This document shows, piece after piece, positions 53,158-63,990 of a stretch of 64,000 nucleotides of DNA; within the stretch, counting starts at the first letter, position 1; every line of letters begins with the position of its first letter. Source of the DNA: Doryteuthis pealeii (Eukaryota; Mollusca; Cephalopoda; Myopsida; Loliginidae); contig CM042145.1 in assembly GCA_023376005.1 (NCBI GenBank), positions 21,400,384 to 21,464,383 on the forward strand, in the 5' to 3' direction. A program made the translations under genes and the position numbers. Under the pieces are notes generated by a model, which had not been told where the DNA came from, made no database searches, and saw only the letters and a list, made by a program, of their open reading frames with translations.

Positions 53158-53366
53158 TTGCATTTCACATAGCGCTAATACCCTTGGGAAAGGTATGAAT
53201 CTATTCTCCCTCCAGCTATGGGTAAATAGTAGGGCAGACTGGGATCTTTAACCATGGCTAGGCAACCAGTCTAGGAGAAGGAAAACTCTGAATTCAAACC
53301 TGTTAAACTCTACTTAAGAAATTGACCTTGTGTCACATCCTACTTGTGCAGAGGGTTTGGTACATT
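53158..53366 (+). repeat. SINE-B, 5'-truncated
   Basis: CATTTCACATAGCGCTAATA to the GAGGGTTTGGTACATT tail, with the head missing. Confidence 0.82.
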
Positions 53367-53811
53367 GGAGTATATATATATATATATATAATCAATGATA
53401 ACTGGAACAAAGAGGTGATTTCAGGATGATATTACAAGAACTTGTTTCATTTAAACTTCTTAAAGCAATACTGTAAAAAACAAAAAAAGGGGGGAAGAAG
53501 ATATGGTAACAAAAGGATTCAAGCACTGCAACACTGATGGAAGAAGTGTGTGGACTGCAAGGAGGACTATTTTGAAAAATAAATCTCATTCAGTCACATT
53601 CCATGAGAGATTATTGAACTTTTTAGCTGACCCTCATAAGAATTTCGAAAGTGGTCACCCAATTAAGTATTGAACAGTCTCATTGCTGCTTAACTTTGGT
53701 AATCTAGCAGAAACTGGTGATTTCAATGTGACTTGACCATAATAGTATTACTAGGGGACACAAATTCTATGTTGATAGGTTGTAAAGGTTATATGATGCC
53801 ATCATGATTGA

Positions 53812-54080
53812 TGGTGCATGGTCTAATGGTTAGAGTCACTGGAAATGGATTTGTCGACCAGAGTTCAATTCCTTGACGAAGCTGTTTTCATTTCACAAGG
53901 CGCTAATACCCTTGAGAAAGGTATGAATCTATTCTCCCTCCAGCTATGGGTAAATAGCAGGGCAGACTGAGCTCTTTAACCATGGCTAAGTAACCAGTCT
54001 AGGAGAAGGAAAAATCTGAATTCAAACCTGTTGAACTCCGCTTAAGAAATTGACCTGCTCGTGCAGAGGGGTTGGTAAAT
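53812..54080 (+). repeat. SINE-B, full-length
   Basis: GCATGGTCTAATGGTTAGAG head, TTCAATTCCTTGACGAAGC, standard body, and GTGCAGAGGGGTTGGTAAAT end before a short TA run. Confidence 0.85.
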
Positions 54081-54418
54081 ATATATATGATGTCATATCT
54101 GTTGTTGATGACTTTTTTGACCAATGGGATCCAAGTACTGCAATATAGAAGAAGTGTGTGGACCGTGAGGGGGACTATGCTGAACCTCATTTGGTCACAT
54201 TATTATTAAACTTTTCATACTTTTCTTGTACGACTTTTGAAAAGATACTTCATAACAACAACGAGTTTGAAATGTGAATTTTTATGAAAGAGAGTATAAA
54301 AAAGCTGTTGGCAAAATTTGGGAAGTTTTATTTTATTTTAAAACAGTTAAGTAGGATATTTTTTACTGACTTTAAAGGTTCTTTTTGCCTTGTATTCTCA
54401 GAAGAAATATTTTAGGGT

Positions 54419-54606
54419 TATTTCCTATAGCTCCAACATAAACAAAGGGGAACCACTCTTGATTGATAGATTATTTATTTATTTTCCCATTAAACTAACC
54501 CTAAACCCTAACCCCGTCTTCTTTTTTCCTAGTAGATCAATAAATAAATAAATAAATAATTTATCAGTCAAGAGTGGTTCCCCTTTGTTTATGTTGGAGT
54601 TATGCC
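54419..54606. mobile_element. Foldback MITE F3, copy 1 (telomere-like loop)
   Basis: AACATAAACAAAGGGGAACC at the left returns as GGTTCCCCTTTGTTTATGTT. The loop holds CCATTAAACTAACCCTAAAC and ATTTATTTATT. Confidence 0.88.
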
Positions 54607-54607
54607 T

Positions 54608-54832
54608 AGTGGCCTAAAGTCGGTATCATCGAGGGAGTCTATCCCCTTTTCAATAGCACTAGACCAAGGAGATTGTTTTGGCATCTGAGGTGGAGCGCCA
54701 CACCTACCATCAGCTCCTTACTTTACCGCACAGATCCCTGTGCTACTCATACGCTGAGTTGGCGAGGGTCGGTATCGAACTAAGAACCTTGTGGTTTCTA
54801 GCCAAATGCTCTACCGACTGAGCTTGTTTATG
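54608..54832 (-). repeat. SINE-A, inverted, well preserved
   Basis: CCTAAAGTCGGTATC through CTACCGACTGAGC, the complement of a tRNA-like A box. It inserted against the right end of MITE F3. Confidence 0.88.
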
Positions 54833-55611
54833 ACGTAAATTTCAGTAATAGTTAAGTCTGAATTAAAACAAAATGACAAAGATGTTGTCTTAAAAATCTT
54901 GTAGTAGATCTTTTTTCCAGTTTTTCATCAATTGATGAAGATAACAAAAATATTTGGCTAAAAATGTAACAAAAATTAGTACATAAAATTGAAAGGAAAA
55001 AAAATTCATTCTGGCATTTAAAAAAAAAAAAAAATTGTTTTTAGTTTTTAGGTTGTTGAATACAACTAATTTTAGTTTCGGAAGCCATCTTGAAACTATC
55101 AGCTTTAGATTTTTATCTAAAACCATAAAAGAAAGGAAAATAAACAAAATCTTTCTAAGAACACATGCCTGAATTTTAATATCAAATCGAGATTGCATTT
55201 AATATTAAAACAATTTCTTTTCCTTCAGTTCTGGTGGGAATGGACGTTGAAATTTAATGTTGAGAATTTGAATATAGATTATAAAACATTAAAAACAAAA
55301 TAATTGACAATTTTTTGTAAAGAGAGCTCTACTTGTGAAGAAAAGGAAGATTTAAATGCCAAACAAGATTTTAACAGTCTATTAAATCTTTCTAATAAAT
55401 TTATTCCAATGTTTTATAAGTTTTTTTTTTTAGCAGTAGAGGGAGGGTTGATGATTTTTTAAAAATAGAATTAAAAGTCTCATGAGGATATGATTTATTT
55501 GTAAAATTAATTAGTTTCAAATTTTATCTCTTAATTGTATCCCACATTTTGAATAAAGAATAAGATTAAAAAAATATACATATGTATTGACTTTCTCAGC
55601 ATTAATAATGG
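54833..55611. other. No gene or repeat recognised
   Basis: AT-rich. The - strand frame at 54890-55198 is Phe/Leu/Lys-rich and has no recognisable domain. Confidence 0.45.
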
Positions 55612-55705
55612 TTTGGTTTTACGGCATATCAACCTCAGTGGGTCATTTAATGCCGGCAAAGTTTTGAAATAAATTCATTCTTAATGGATACTCAATTTTT
55701 ATAAA
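55612..55705 (+). repeat. Dispersed repeat (mate of 15610-15705)
   Basis: Inverse match to 15610-15705. Confidence 0.65.
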
Positions 55706-55729
55706 CTCATGTTTTTCTATTTAAGCACA

Positions 55730-56125
55730 TATATGAGAAAAAGGGTTGGGGCTTGCCATAAGGGCAATAGGTTTAGGACAAAAAAATAAAGGTGCTAGGG
55801 CTTGACGTAACCAGCTGATTGGTCTGTGGGGGCTTCTCCGAACGACCGTCTATCCCAAGTAAGGGCCAAAGTAGAATGTGGCATATAATGGACTGCTCAT
55901 CCATCAGGATTCTGTCTTTCAGCATCATGGGTGGGGACCTATAATGCCTGAGGTGTCTGACCCGAGTACTAAGTGGTCCCTTGACTTGTAACACACCACT
56001 TGGGCTTGACGGGTAGTCGGAGATCTCCCATCCAATGAAACGGTTGGTCACGTCAAGCCCTAGCATCTGTATGACTGTCTTGACCGTATTCTTCAAATTG
56101 CTTTTATGGCAAACATCAACCCTTT
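55730..56125. repeat. Dispersed repeat with inverted tail
   Basis: Related to 17976-18380. Its last 90 bp repeat the start in inverse (CAAGCCCTAGCATCTGTATG; TTTATCATATGGGTG). Confidence 0.65.
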
Positions 56126-56344
56126 TTATCATATGGGTGTTAGAAGGCAGTGGCTGAAGATCAATCCACCAGTATTTATTATCTACATCTTTTTTTTCTT
56201 TTCTGTAAAGCTTTTTGTGTGTTTTCTTTTTATTTCCCCATCTCAAAATGGCCCAGAAAGTCTCACAAGGATTCCTGAGAGTTGATTTCATTCTCAAATC
56301 TTTTTTTTTTACTGTATTACATGAGACTATCATGAAAAGGGTTT

Positions 56345-56960
56345 TTTGTTTATGGGCAATTCCATGTCAATCATCCAGAAAAAAGTAAAATTGTCACCCA
56401 CCCACTTCAATTTTTCTGAAATTTTGTACAGGTGTGGACTGTGTTGAAGTTAGACAATCCCCAAAATTTGAGCTTCCAATTCCAAGAATTGGTGGAGTTA
56501 TGTCGATTTTCAGCTCTCCAAATTTGAGTGGGGAGGGGATCATGAAAAAAGGCGACTTTTTGTAATCTATTTTTGTCTGTAAAATGAATTCTAGAGCTTC
56601 CCTACTCCTAAAAGTTGGTTTATAGAAGCATTTTTGCCCAAGAAATCCAAAAATGCTATCAACAAAGTCTTAAAGTCAACCAATTTTAAGTTATTGATGA
56701 TTTCTGATTTTTTCATAGCAAGATCAATATCCCGAAGTGGCACTAAATTTAAGACAACATTTTTTTCTATTATTATTTCACATATATTGAACATTATTTG
56801 CTCCAAAAAGATAGTTTGGTATTTGCCCATAACAAAATGTTGTAGCTTCGCTTCTGAGCAAAAACTAAACTATCTTTTTGGTACAAATAATGTTCAATAG
56901 ATAGGAAATAATAATAGAAAAAAATCTTTGTCATAGATTCAGTGCCACATTGGAATATTG
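56345..56960 (-). repeat. Dispersed repeat, inverted relative of 7520-8345
   Basis: GTAAAATTGTCACCCACCC, TTTCTGAAATTTTGTACAGG, GACAATCCCCAAAATTTGAG and AACATTATTTG match the complement of 8030-8345 and 7520-7640. Confidence 0.78.
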
Positions 56961-56999
56961 ATCTTATTGAAGTCAGTAAGTCTACTGTTGGTTTGAATA

Positions 57000-57275
57000 A
57001 CAGCAGCTAACTAAGTACAACTTAAGCAGTGTCCAAGACAGTTGGTATATATAGAAATCAAGAATGACCCATTCATGAATTTGGGTGATTTGGGTCATTC
57101 CATTCCTTGAGTTCTGCTTGACTGCTTGATTTGAATGACATTGTTGAGTTTTTTTATATATCCTGTCATTCTGCAGTAGACTTTGTGACATTCGGGTTTG
57201 TATTTCAGTTACAACCGTTTGTTGCCTTGTCTTCCCAGTTTGACGGTAATTGGAACTTTAATTATTCTTCATGCT
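57000..57275. mobile_element. Foldback MITE half copy
   Basis: CATTCCTTGAGTTCTGCTTG, GTTTGTTGCCTTGTCTTCCC, and ACGGTAATTGGAACTTTAAT, as in 31330-31640. Confidence 0.7.
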
Positions 57276-57445
57276 ACACAACTGCCCTTTATGTACGTAT
57301 AGATTAAATTTGACAAATTATGAGAAAATATTGTCATCATTCCAGGAATTACTTGGATGAGTAACTGTATTTCTGTTTCTTTTATCATGTTTTATTCTGA
57401 AAAGGTGTATAAAAGGTGAAGAGTTTGTAATGATGTGGGTCCGAA

Positions 57446-57693
57446 CCAACCTGACTCCAAGCATCCTCAATGCTTAATCTGTACCGTCACGGCCGCCATC
57501 TGGCGTTCAACTCATCTGAAACACAAAGTCTCATTGCCTTCTTTTCAAAATAGTATGCCCTTTACTGAGCTAGTGGCTCACATATTCAGATTACTGAGGG
57601 TCATAAAATGGCCCATGCGCAGGAACGGAAGAACAGATGGCGGCCTCAACGGTACAGATCAAGCATCGATGACACTTGGAGTCAGGTCGTGAC
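57446..57693. mobile_element. GC-richer foldback element, 248 bp
   Basis: CCTGACTCCAAGCATC, TCTGTACCGTCACGGCCGCC and ATCTGG at the left return inverted at the right (GATGGCGGCCTCAACGGTAC, CACTTGGAGTCAGG). It stands out from its AT-rich surroundings. Only this copy was seen in the window. Confidence 0.8.
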
Positions 57694-57860
57694 AGGGGTG
57701 ACAGCAATCCCATTACTCACAATCAGGAGGTTACGAGTTCAATCTCCACTACAGAGCTGTTATGTAGGAGTTTGTTAAAAGATAGATGTAGTTGATTTTA
57801 TGCTGTATGGTAGTCAGTAGAATTATAGAAGAATTTTATATCTGTTAATGCCTTCCATAG

Positions 57861-58180
57861 TGTAGAATAATCATACTAAAATGGATTTAATCTTGTTGCA
57901 ATCCTACTGCAGAATGCCAGGGTATTTATGAAGCCTCATAACATCACAGAAACCAAGCAGCCAATCAGGAACTCAAGAATAGTCCATTCATGTATTTGGG
58001 TGATTCCATTCCTTGAGTCCTGATAGGCTCCTTGGTTTCTATGATGTTATGAGGCTTCATAAATACTCTGGCATTCTGCAGTAGGATTGCAACAAGATTA
58101 GATCCGTATTAAGTTACAGCTACTTGTTGCCTTGTCTTACCAATCCGATGGTAATGGGAACTTAGTATGATTATTCTACA
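57861..58180. mobile_element. Foldback MITE, 320 bp, complete
   Basis: TGTAGAATAATCATACTAAA to TTAGTATGATTATTCTACA. Arms of about 140 bp include TTTATGAAGCCTCATAACAT / ATGTTATGAGGCTTCATAAA. It is a complete example of the family found in pieces at 12639, 31088 and 57000. Confidence 0.9.
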
Positions 58181-58199
58181 ATTTTTTAATTTCAATGGA

Positions 58200-58504
58200 A
58201 CAAGGTCATGTTTTACTGTGTTAGCGTACTGCTTGGAAAATCTGGATTGTTCCTCTTGATGAATTTCTTAAAAAGAATGAAAGTCTGATGACACTAAAGA
58301 ACTACCAGTGCAACATACACTTGAGGAAGGGTGAAGAACACACTGTTAAAACATCTCAGACAAAGATGAGGATATTGGTCCAAATAATATTTTTTTAACA
58401 TTTTGTTAAAAGATTGATATAATTTATTTTAGGCTGTATGGAAACCAGTTGAATTGTAGAAGAATTTTAAATCTTAAGGTTTTCCATAGTTGAAGTGAGG
58501 TAAA

Positions 58505-58545
<41 letters not shown>

Positions 58546-58990
58546 TTATTATACTAAAGCTGAGTGAATCAACTTTTGTTTCCTAAAGGCTTTTTTACTG
58601 TTTAGTTTAATGACACAAATTATACTAAATTATTCCTTACTTTTAGGATTGAATTATATTTGAAAAAAATTCCGTTTTGTTCTAATTAGTCATAATTTGC
58701 AATTAAATCAAAAACTGACCAATTACTTTACTTTCTGCCTATCACTTTCTTCCCCTCTATGTATCTCTTGATTACCTCCTCCTTATATAATGTTAGTTAC
58801 TCTGGGAGGGTAGAGAGAGAGAGAGAGATGGGAGAATTTGAAATGTATTTCTGTTAAATTTCACAAGCAGCAAATTAGGTTAAACATTCCCTTTCTTAGA
58901 AAGCTTACAAAATGATTTTAATGTTTTGTTTGGCCGTATATATATTTTTTAATAAATTTATTCGCTTTGCTAACTCACTTTTCCTTAATT
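58200..58990. other. No gene seen
   Basis: 58285-58345 shares a CAACATACACTTGAGGAA block with 60215-60250. There is a TA run at 58514-58540 and no exon. Confidence 0.45.
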
Positions 58991-59043
58991 TCAATTATCT
59001 ACCTAGAGCTGAATGGGTGATCTAACGGGTCACATTTTGTCTA

Positions 59044-59079
<36 letters not shown>

Positions 59080-59468
59080 ATATATTTTTGAAGGCGAAAT
59101 AATGCAAATTTATGTTTAAAAACATATTTATTTAATTTTTTTTTCTTTTTTTTTTGTTCCCTAAATATTTTCAGGCTATGCCCATCTTCAGAGAGTTGAA
59201 AAAATTTTTTTTTAAATTTCATCTGTATTTGTTAAACTCAACTGTGTCTCAAATGTTTTAATGTAAATGCAAACTCAACGTTTGCATTTAAATTAAAACA
59301 TTCAACTGATTAACATCACAGTTGAGTTTAACAAATACAGATGAAATTTAAAAAAAATTTTTTCAACTGAAAATATTAAGGAACAAAAAAAAAAAAAAAA
59401 AAAAAAAAATTAAATATGTTTTTAAATTATTTTAAATTTGCATTATTTTGCCTTCAAAAATATATTAT
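59080..59468. repeat. TA-bordered palindrome with ribozyme-like ends
   Basis: TTTTTGAAGGCGAAATAATG at the left returns as CATTATTTTGCCTTCAAAAA. Inner arms CTCAACTGTG / CACAGTTGAG and a centre hairpin GTTTGCATTTAAATT / AATGTAAATGCAAAC follow. The left arm holds the motif at 59150-59195; the right arm lost the core by deletion. Confidence 0.75.
59150..59195 (-). ncRNA. Hammerhead-like motif, core complete, stem I weak
   Basis: CTGAAGA, stem II GG/CC over a U-U base (or shifted GGC/GCC), GAAA and a GUA-like UUA triplet are visible. Stem I rests on G-U pairs. Confidence 0.42.
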
Positions 59469-59532
59469 TACATTTTAATTAATGCTTCTAACTTACTATA
59501 AAAATAATTTTAAAAAAAAATCTTTATATATA

Positions 59533-60142
59533 CTAGCAAATATATGCACCCTTCGGGTACAAGTATTTAGGTTTTGATGTTATAAAATATTGTATCAAAT
59601 TATAAACTGTTTAGAAAATGATAAACTGAGGGGGTATAATCGAAAAATAGAACAGCTTTAGATTTAACTCTTCTATTATTTTCTTTCACTCCCGTCTTTC
59701 ATTTTTCTTAATTTATCTATTTAGTTAGATTATGAAGTATTTAATAAAATTACAGTTATTTCGTCTTGTATATGGATTTCTTTTAAGATTTATCCCCAAA
59801 ATCTTTGCTCAGATTCGTTAAGAGAAAACCAAACAATTAGAAATCAATAATACTAAGCATATATTTATTAATATCAAATTTTAAATATCAATATGCAAAT
59901 TAGCCTTCTCGTTCACACTGTAAACAGCTATTTTGTTGTATATATAAATACAATTACATGCTATTAGTAGGTAGATATGGTCAACAGTATTAATAAGGTA
60001 TAACAATTTTATCAATAATTGAGGTTTAAATAAAAATAAATTCATGGTAAATGTGACGTCAATAACTAAGGGAATTATGAATTGAATAGTGATTTAGTTT
60101 CAGTTACAGACAGACAAACACACAATCTCCATTATAATAAGA
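59533..60142 (-). mobile_element. Non-autonomous Helitron, 610 bp
   Basis: On the - strand TCTTATTATAATGGAG to a hairpin and TATTTGCTAG. Inserted between A and T in a TA-rich site. Confidence 0.88.
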
Positions 60143-60288
60143 TATATATATATATATTTATCGGTCACCTTTTTTTTAATTGAATGGAGGAAGGTTATAT
60201 TTGAATGCTACCAGATGCAACATACACTTGAGGAAAGGTGAAGAACATACTTGTAGCTGTCGCTTAAGGTGTGCCTATCAGTTAAGCT

Positions 60289-60483
60289 GTTATTTCCTAT
60301 AAGTCTAACATGATCAAAGGGGAACCCCTCTTGACTAATAAATTATTTATTTATTTTCCCATTAAACTAACCCTAAACCCTAACCACCGTCTTCTTTTGT
60401 CCTAGTAGATCAATAAATAAATAAATAGTTTATCAGTCACGAGTGGTTCCCCTTTGTTTATGTTAAACTAATAGGAAATAACC
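60289..60483. mobile_element. Foldback MITE F3, copy 2
   Basis: TATTTCCTATAAGTCTAACA to TAATAGGAAATAACC, with the same loop (ATTAAACTAACCCTAAACCC). Confidence 0.88.
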
Positions 60484-60777
60484 AGTTAAGCATATCCCCT
60501 TCCCTTTTAAGATAGACCTGCAAATTCGCCCTTTTTATGTAGACAGTCTAAGGGAAATAACTATGCAAGACTGGTGGGTTGACATCCCATAATTTGAGTT
60601 CTGTTGAATTTCCCAGACTAGAAGCAGTTTCAAAGTTTGTGGAGGGAAATATTGTCGGAGGAGAATTTTGTCTTAGTAGTTCCTTGAATTGGTAAAAAGT
60701 ACAGTTTTTTCATGTTCTAAAGAATTTATAAAGGTACCGTAAAGGAATTACAATAAAAAATATATGGTTAATTCCTA

Positions 60778-61090
60778 GTTGAGTAACATAATATTACAGG
60801 GTGACCCAGAAAAAACAGAACCCAAATTATTTATTTATTTTCCCATTAAACTAACCCTAAGCCCTAATCCTAAACTCTAACCCCTAACCCCAACCCCCCC
60901 TAGTTGAGTAACATATTACAGAGTGACCCAGAAAAAACAGAACCCACAAATTTTGTAATAAAACTGTTAATTTTAATTTTTTTAAAGTTTAAGTCCAACA
61001 AGGGTTAGGTTTAGAGTTAGTTTAATGGGAAAATAAATAAATTGGGTTCTGTTTTTTCTGGGTCACTGTAATATCATGTTACTCAACTAG
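60778..61090. mobile_element. Foldback element with F3-type loop but different arms
   Basis: AGTTGAGTAACATAATATTA with GGGTGACCCAGAAAAAACAG is repeated directly at 60902 and returns inverted at 61050 (CTGTTTTTTCTGGGTCACTG, ATGTTACTCAACTAG). Its loop is TTTCCCATTAAACTAACCCT, identical to that of F3. Confidence 0.85.
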
Positions 61091-61264
61091 GAAATAACCA
61101 ATTATATTGTTCTTTTGCATCAGTTGAGTTCTGTTGAATTTCTACCAGAAGATTCATCGGGAAGGTGCCGCTAGAACACTTATAACATTTCAGACAAAGA
61201 TGAGGATATTTATCCAAATAATATTTTCTTGCTTATTCTTTAAATCTACTTTATATATATATAT

Positions 61265-61380
61265 ATTTTCTATTCGGAAGTTAATGCTTTGAAAGCAGAA
61301 ATAAAATGATGAAAAGAAGAAGTCTGCACATAGGATCAGTGCAGGTAGCAAGAAAAAAAAAAGAAATATTAAAAATAATT
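61265..61380 (+). repeat. Partial LTR segment, opposite to 61428-61984
   Basis: GCTTTGAAAGCAGAAATAAAA and GCACATAGGATCAGTGCAGG match the complement of 61890-61970. Confidence 0.6.
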
Positions 61381-61427
61381 TATAGTGGTTGTAATGAGTG
61401 GATATATATATATATATATATATATTG

Positions 61428-61984
61428 TTAATTACAACAAACACACCATAAGGTCACATATATTAAGACAGAAAAACAAATAACTCATAAATTCAACAAG
61501 TAATATGTGTATTAAAACAAATAGATTACAATAGTCAAAAATACTGATCCAAGTCCTGCAGAATATACTTTCTTAAAAGTTCATGTAATTAGAAAAAGAA
61601 AGTGTTGAGTTAACTCCAATAGAGAAAAAAAGGGTAATGCTCTATATACCAACAGTGAAGTAACTTGTAGAGAGAGAAAGATATAGCTTGTAATACCTTC
61701 GGCGGTAGGCAAATATTTCAGAGTCGAGTGACATGGAATATGTAAGCATAAGTTTGTCTTCTCAACTGTTCTTCGAAAACCCTCGCTTTTATAGGACTCC
61801 TTAGGATCGAAATCGGTCTTTTAAAAAAACTTCTTTTTTAGGTGCGAACGCTTCTGATATTGGTTAAAAATTATCATTTTTGATATTTCTATTTTTTTCT
61901 TTCTACCTGCACTGATCCTATATGCAGACTTCTTAGTTTTGTCATTTTATTTCTGCTTTCAAACTTCCGGCTCACCACATACTG
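61428..61984 (-). mobile_element. Probable solo LTR
   Basis: On the - strand it begins TGTGGTGAGCCGGAAGTTTG, has CCTATAAAAGCGAGGG as a convincing TATA region, then TTGCCTACCGCCGAAGG, and ends GTAATTAACA. TG...CA ends and a length near 557 match 17133-17688. No clean target duplication was seen. Confidence 0.5.
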
Positions 61985-62296
61985 ATATAATTTGATTTAT
62001 GATACAATTTTCAGGCTACTTCACCATAGAGCAATGGTTTGCAGGGCATTACTAATGCAATCATTTTTATCCTTACTGGGTGCTCCACATAGCCTTTTGT
62101 CAGACTTAGTTTTGTAAATATTGATAATACTATGCTTTCTCAGTTACAGACAAAAAAAAAAAGACAACCCTTTGCCTACTTTAAGCTGCTCACAGTGGCT
62201 CTCCCACCACTACCCATGCAAAGTGCAAAAACTGATAGTTCATTATAATTGAACAGAAGGACCCCGATTACAATAAGTAAAAAAGTTAAGTTGTTG

Positions 62297-62405
62297 GGGT
62301 GGCCTAAAGTCTCAGCCAGACAGCGAGAGAGTCTATCCCCTTTTCACTAGTGCTAGACCAAGGAGATTGTTTTGGCGTTTGAGGTGGAGCACCACACCTA
62401 CCATC
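62297..62405 (-). repeat. SINE-A fragment, inverted
   Basis: GGTGGCCTAAAGTCTCAGCC, GAGAGTCTATCCCCTTTTCA and AGACCAAGGAGATTGTTTTG. Confidence 0.8.
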
Positions 62406-62551
62406 AATATCGAATGGAATAGAATGAGTTCCAAGGTGAATAGTTTGAAAAATTTGAAATATTCCATGATACAGGTAAAAAAAATGCCAAGAAAATTTGG
62501 TTTAGCCCAGGGAGCATATATTTATTTGTGAAGTATTCATTTTTGGTAATC

Positions 62552-62932
62552 TGAACATTAGCTAGATAAATGTGAGTAACCTCCCCTAGTTTGTTTCACT
62601 TTGAGGAAGTCGTGTGTTTTGGTCAGCCATTTTCATTTCACTGTAATTATGAATTTGTTCGAATCAATACAACTGCACGTTTTAACATGAAAATATCATA
62701 AAATGTGTTCTTAATTGTGCTTGCGCATTATTTGAAATGAACTTAATTGTTATTAAGAACACATTTTATGATATTTTTGTGTTAAAACCTGCAGTTGTAT
62801 TGATTCAAACAAATTCGAATTTTCAGTGTAGATTTATGGTGAAATGAAAATGGCCAACCAAAACACACGGCTTCCTCAAAGTGAAACAAACCAGATTACT
62901 CTCATTTATGTAACTAATGTTCAGATTACCTC
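62552..62932. mobile_element. Foldback MITE F4, copy 3
   Basis: GGTAATCTGAACATTAGCTA to TAACTAATGTTCAGATTACC, with the same loop as 45429 (CTTGCGCATTATTTGAAAT). Confidence 0.88.
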
Positions 62933-63122
62933 ATTTTCTCTTATCATAGCTTTTTATCCCACAGGTGCAAAAGAAGGCAAGTCAAATGGAGAAAATATAC
63001 TAAAAGAAATATGTTCAATAGTAAAAATATTTCATTAAAAATTTTTTAAATTACTTTAAAAAAAAAAAAAAATATCTTGTCCATTACTGATATTTCAGGA
63101 TTTCAAAGACTTATTAGATGAA

Positions 63123-63751
63123 CTAGCAAATATATGCACCCTTCATAGGGTGCAAGTATTTAAGTTTTAATGTAATAAAATATTATATTAGAAAGGCTAA
63201 TGAAACTAAATAAGAATGCAGATAAAAAGATTTTAAACAGAAAGGGTATAATTGAAAAATAGAGCAACTGAAACTTTCTTTTCCATCACTCCCATTTTTC
63301 GTTGCTAAATTTTCCTAATTTAACTATTTAGTTAAAATAGGAAGTAAAGAATAAAATTACAGATATTTCTTCTTGTTAATGGATTTCTTTTAAGATTTAT
63401 CCCCGATATTTTTGCTCCTATTCATTAAGATAAAACCAAACAATTAGAAATCAATAATACTAAACATACATTTATTAAAATCAAATTTTTAATATCAATA
63501 TGCAAATTAGCCTTCCCGTTCACACTGTAAACTGCTATTTTTTTGTATATATATAAATACAATTGCATGTTATTAATATGTAGATAAGGCCAACAGTATT
63601 AATAATGTAAAACAATTTTATTAATAATGGAGGTTTAGATAAAAATAAAATCATGGAGAATGTGACGTAAATAACTAAGGGAATTGTGACTTGAGTAGTA
63701 ATATAGTTTCAGTTACAGACAAAAATACACACAATCTCCATTATAATAAAA
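63123..63751 (-). mobile_element. Non-autonomous Helitron, about 629 bp
   Basis: The 3' CTAG end and hairpin (CACCCTTCATAGGGTG) are intact. The 5' TC appears changed to TT (TTTTATTATAATGGAG on the - strand). Confidence 0.82.
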
Positions 63752-63756
63752 TAAGG

Positions 63757-63990
63757 CTGGATTAGAACATCTGCCTAGGATCCGGGTTTGATACTGGCCC
63801 TCACCAACTCAGCGCATGAGTAGCCTAGCTTGGATCTGTACAGTAAAGTGGGTAGCTGATGGTAGATGTGGCACTCCACCTAAGATATAAAAACAATCTC
63901 CCTGGTCTAGTGCTAGTGAAAAAGGGGTAGACTCCCTCGCTGTATGGCTGATACAGACAATAGGCCAATCTGCCAACTTTACTTTTACTT
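63757..63990 (+). repeat. SINE-A copy
   Basis: The head is degraded (GCTGGATTAGAACATCTGCC). The body is standard: CTCCCTGGTCTAGTGCTAGT, AGACTCCCTCGCTG, ending GACTTTACTTTTAC... It directly abuts the Helitron 5' end. Confidence 0.82.

Noticed and set aside
55773..56333. 186-residue antisense frame
   Set aside because: It lies over a dispersed repeat also found at 17976-18380, where the frame is not conserved. Composition and lack of domains argue against a gene.
57405..57440. Possible calcium-sensor exon (GTGAAGAGTTTGTAATG)
   Set aside because: The reading GEEFVMMW does not fit EF-hand 4 or the NCS-1 C-terminus, and it lacks fitting splice sites.
62940..63038. Exon-like start after TTTTTATCCCACAG
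   Set aside because: The acceptor looks reasonable, but the following codons (GAKEGKSNGENILKEI) match no calcium-sensor segment and no donor follows.
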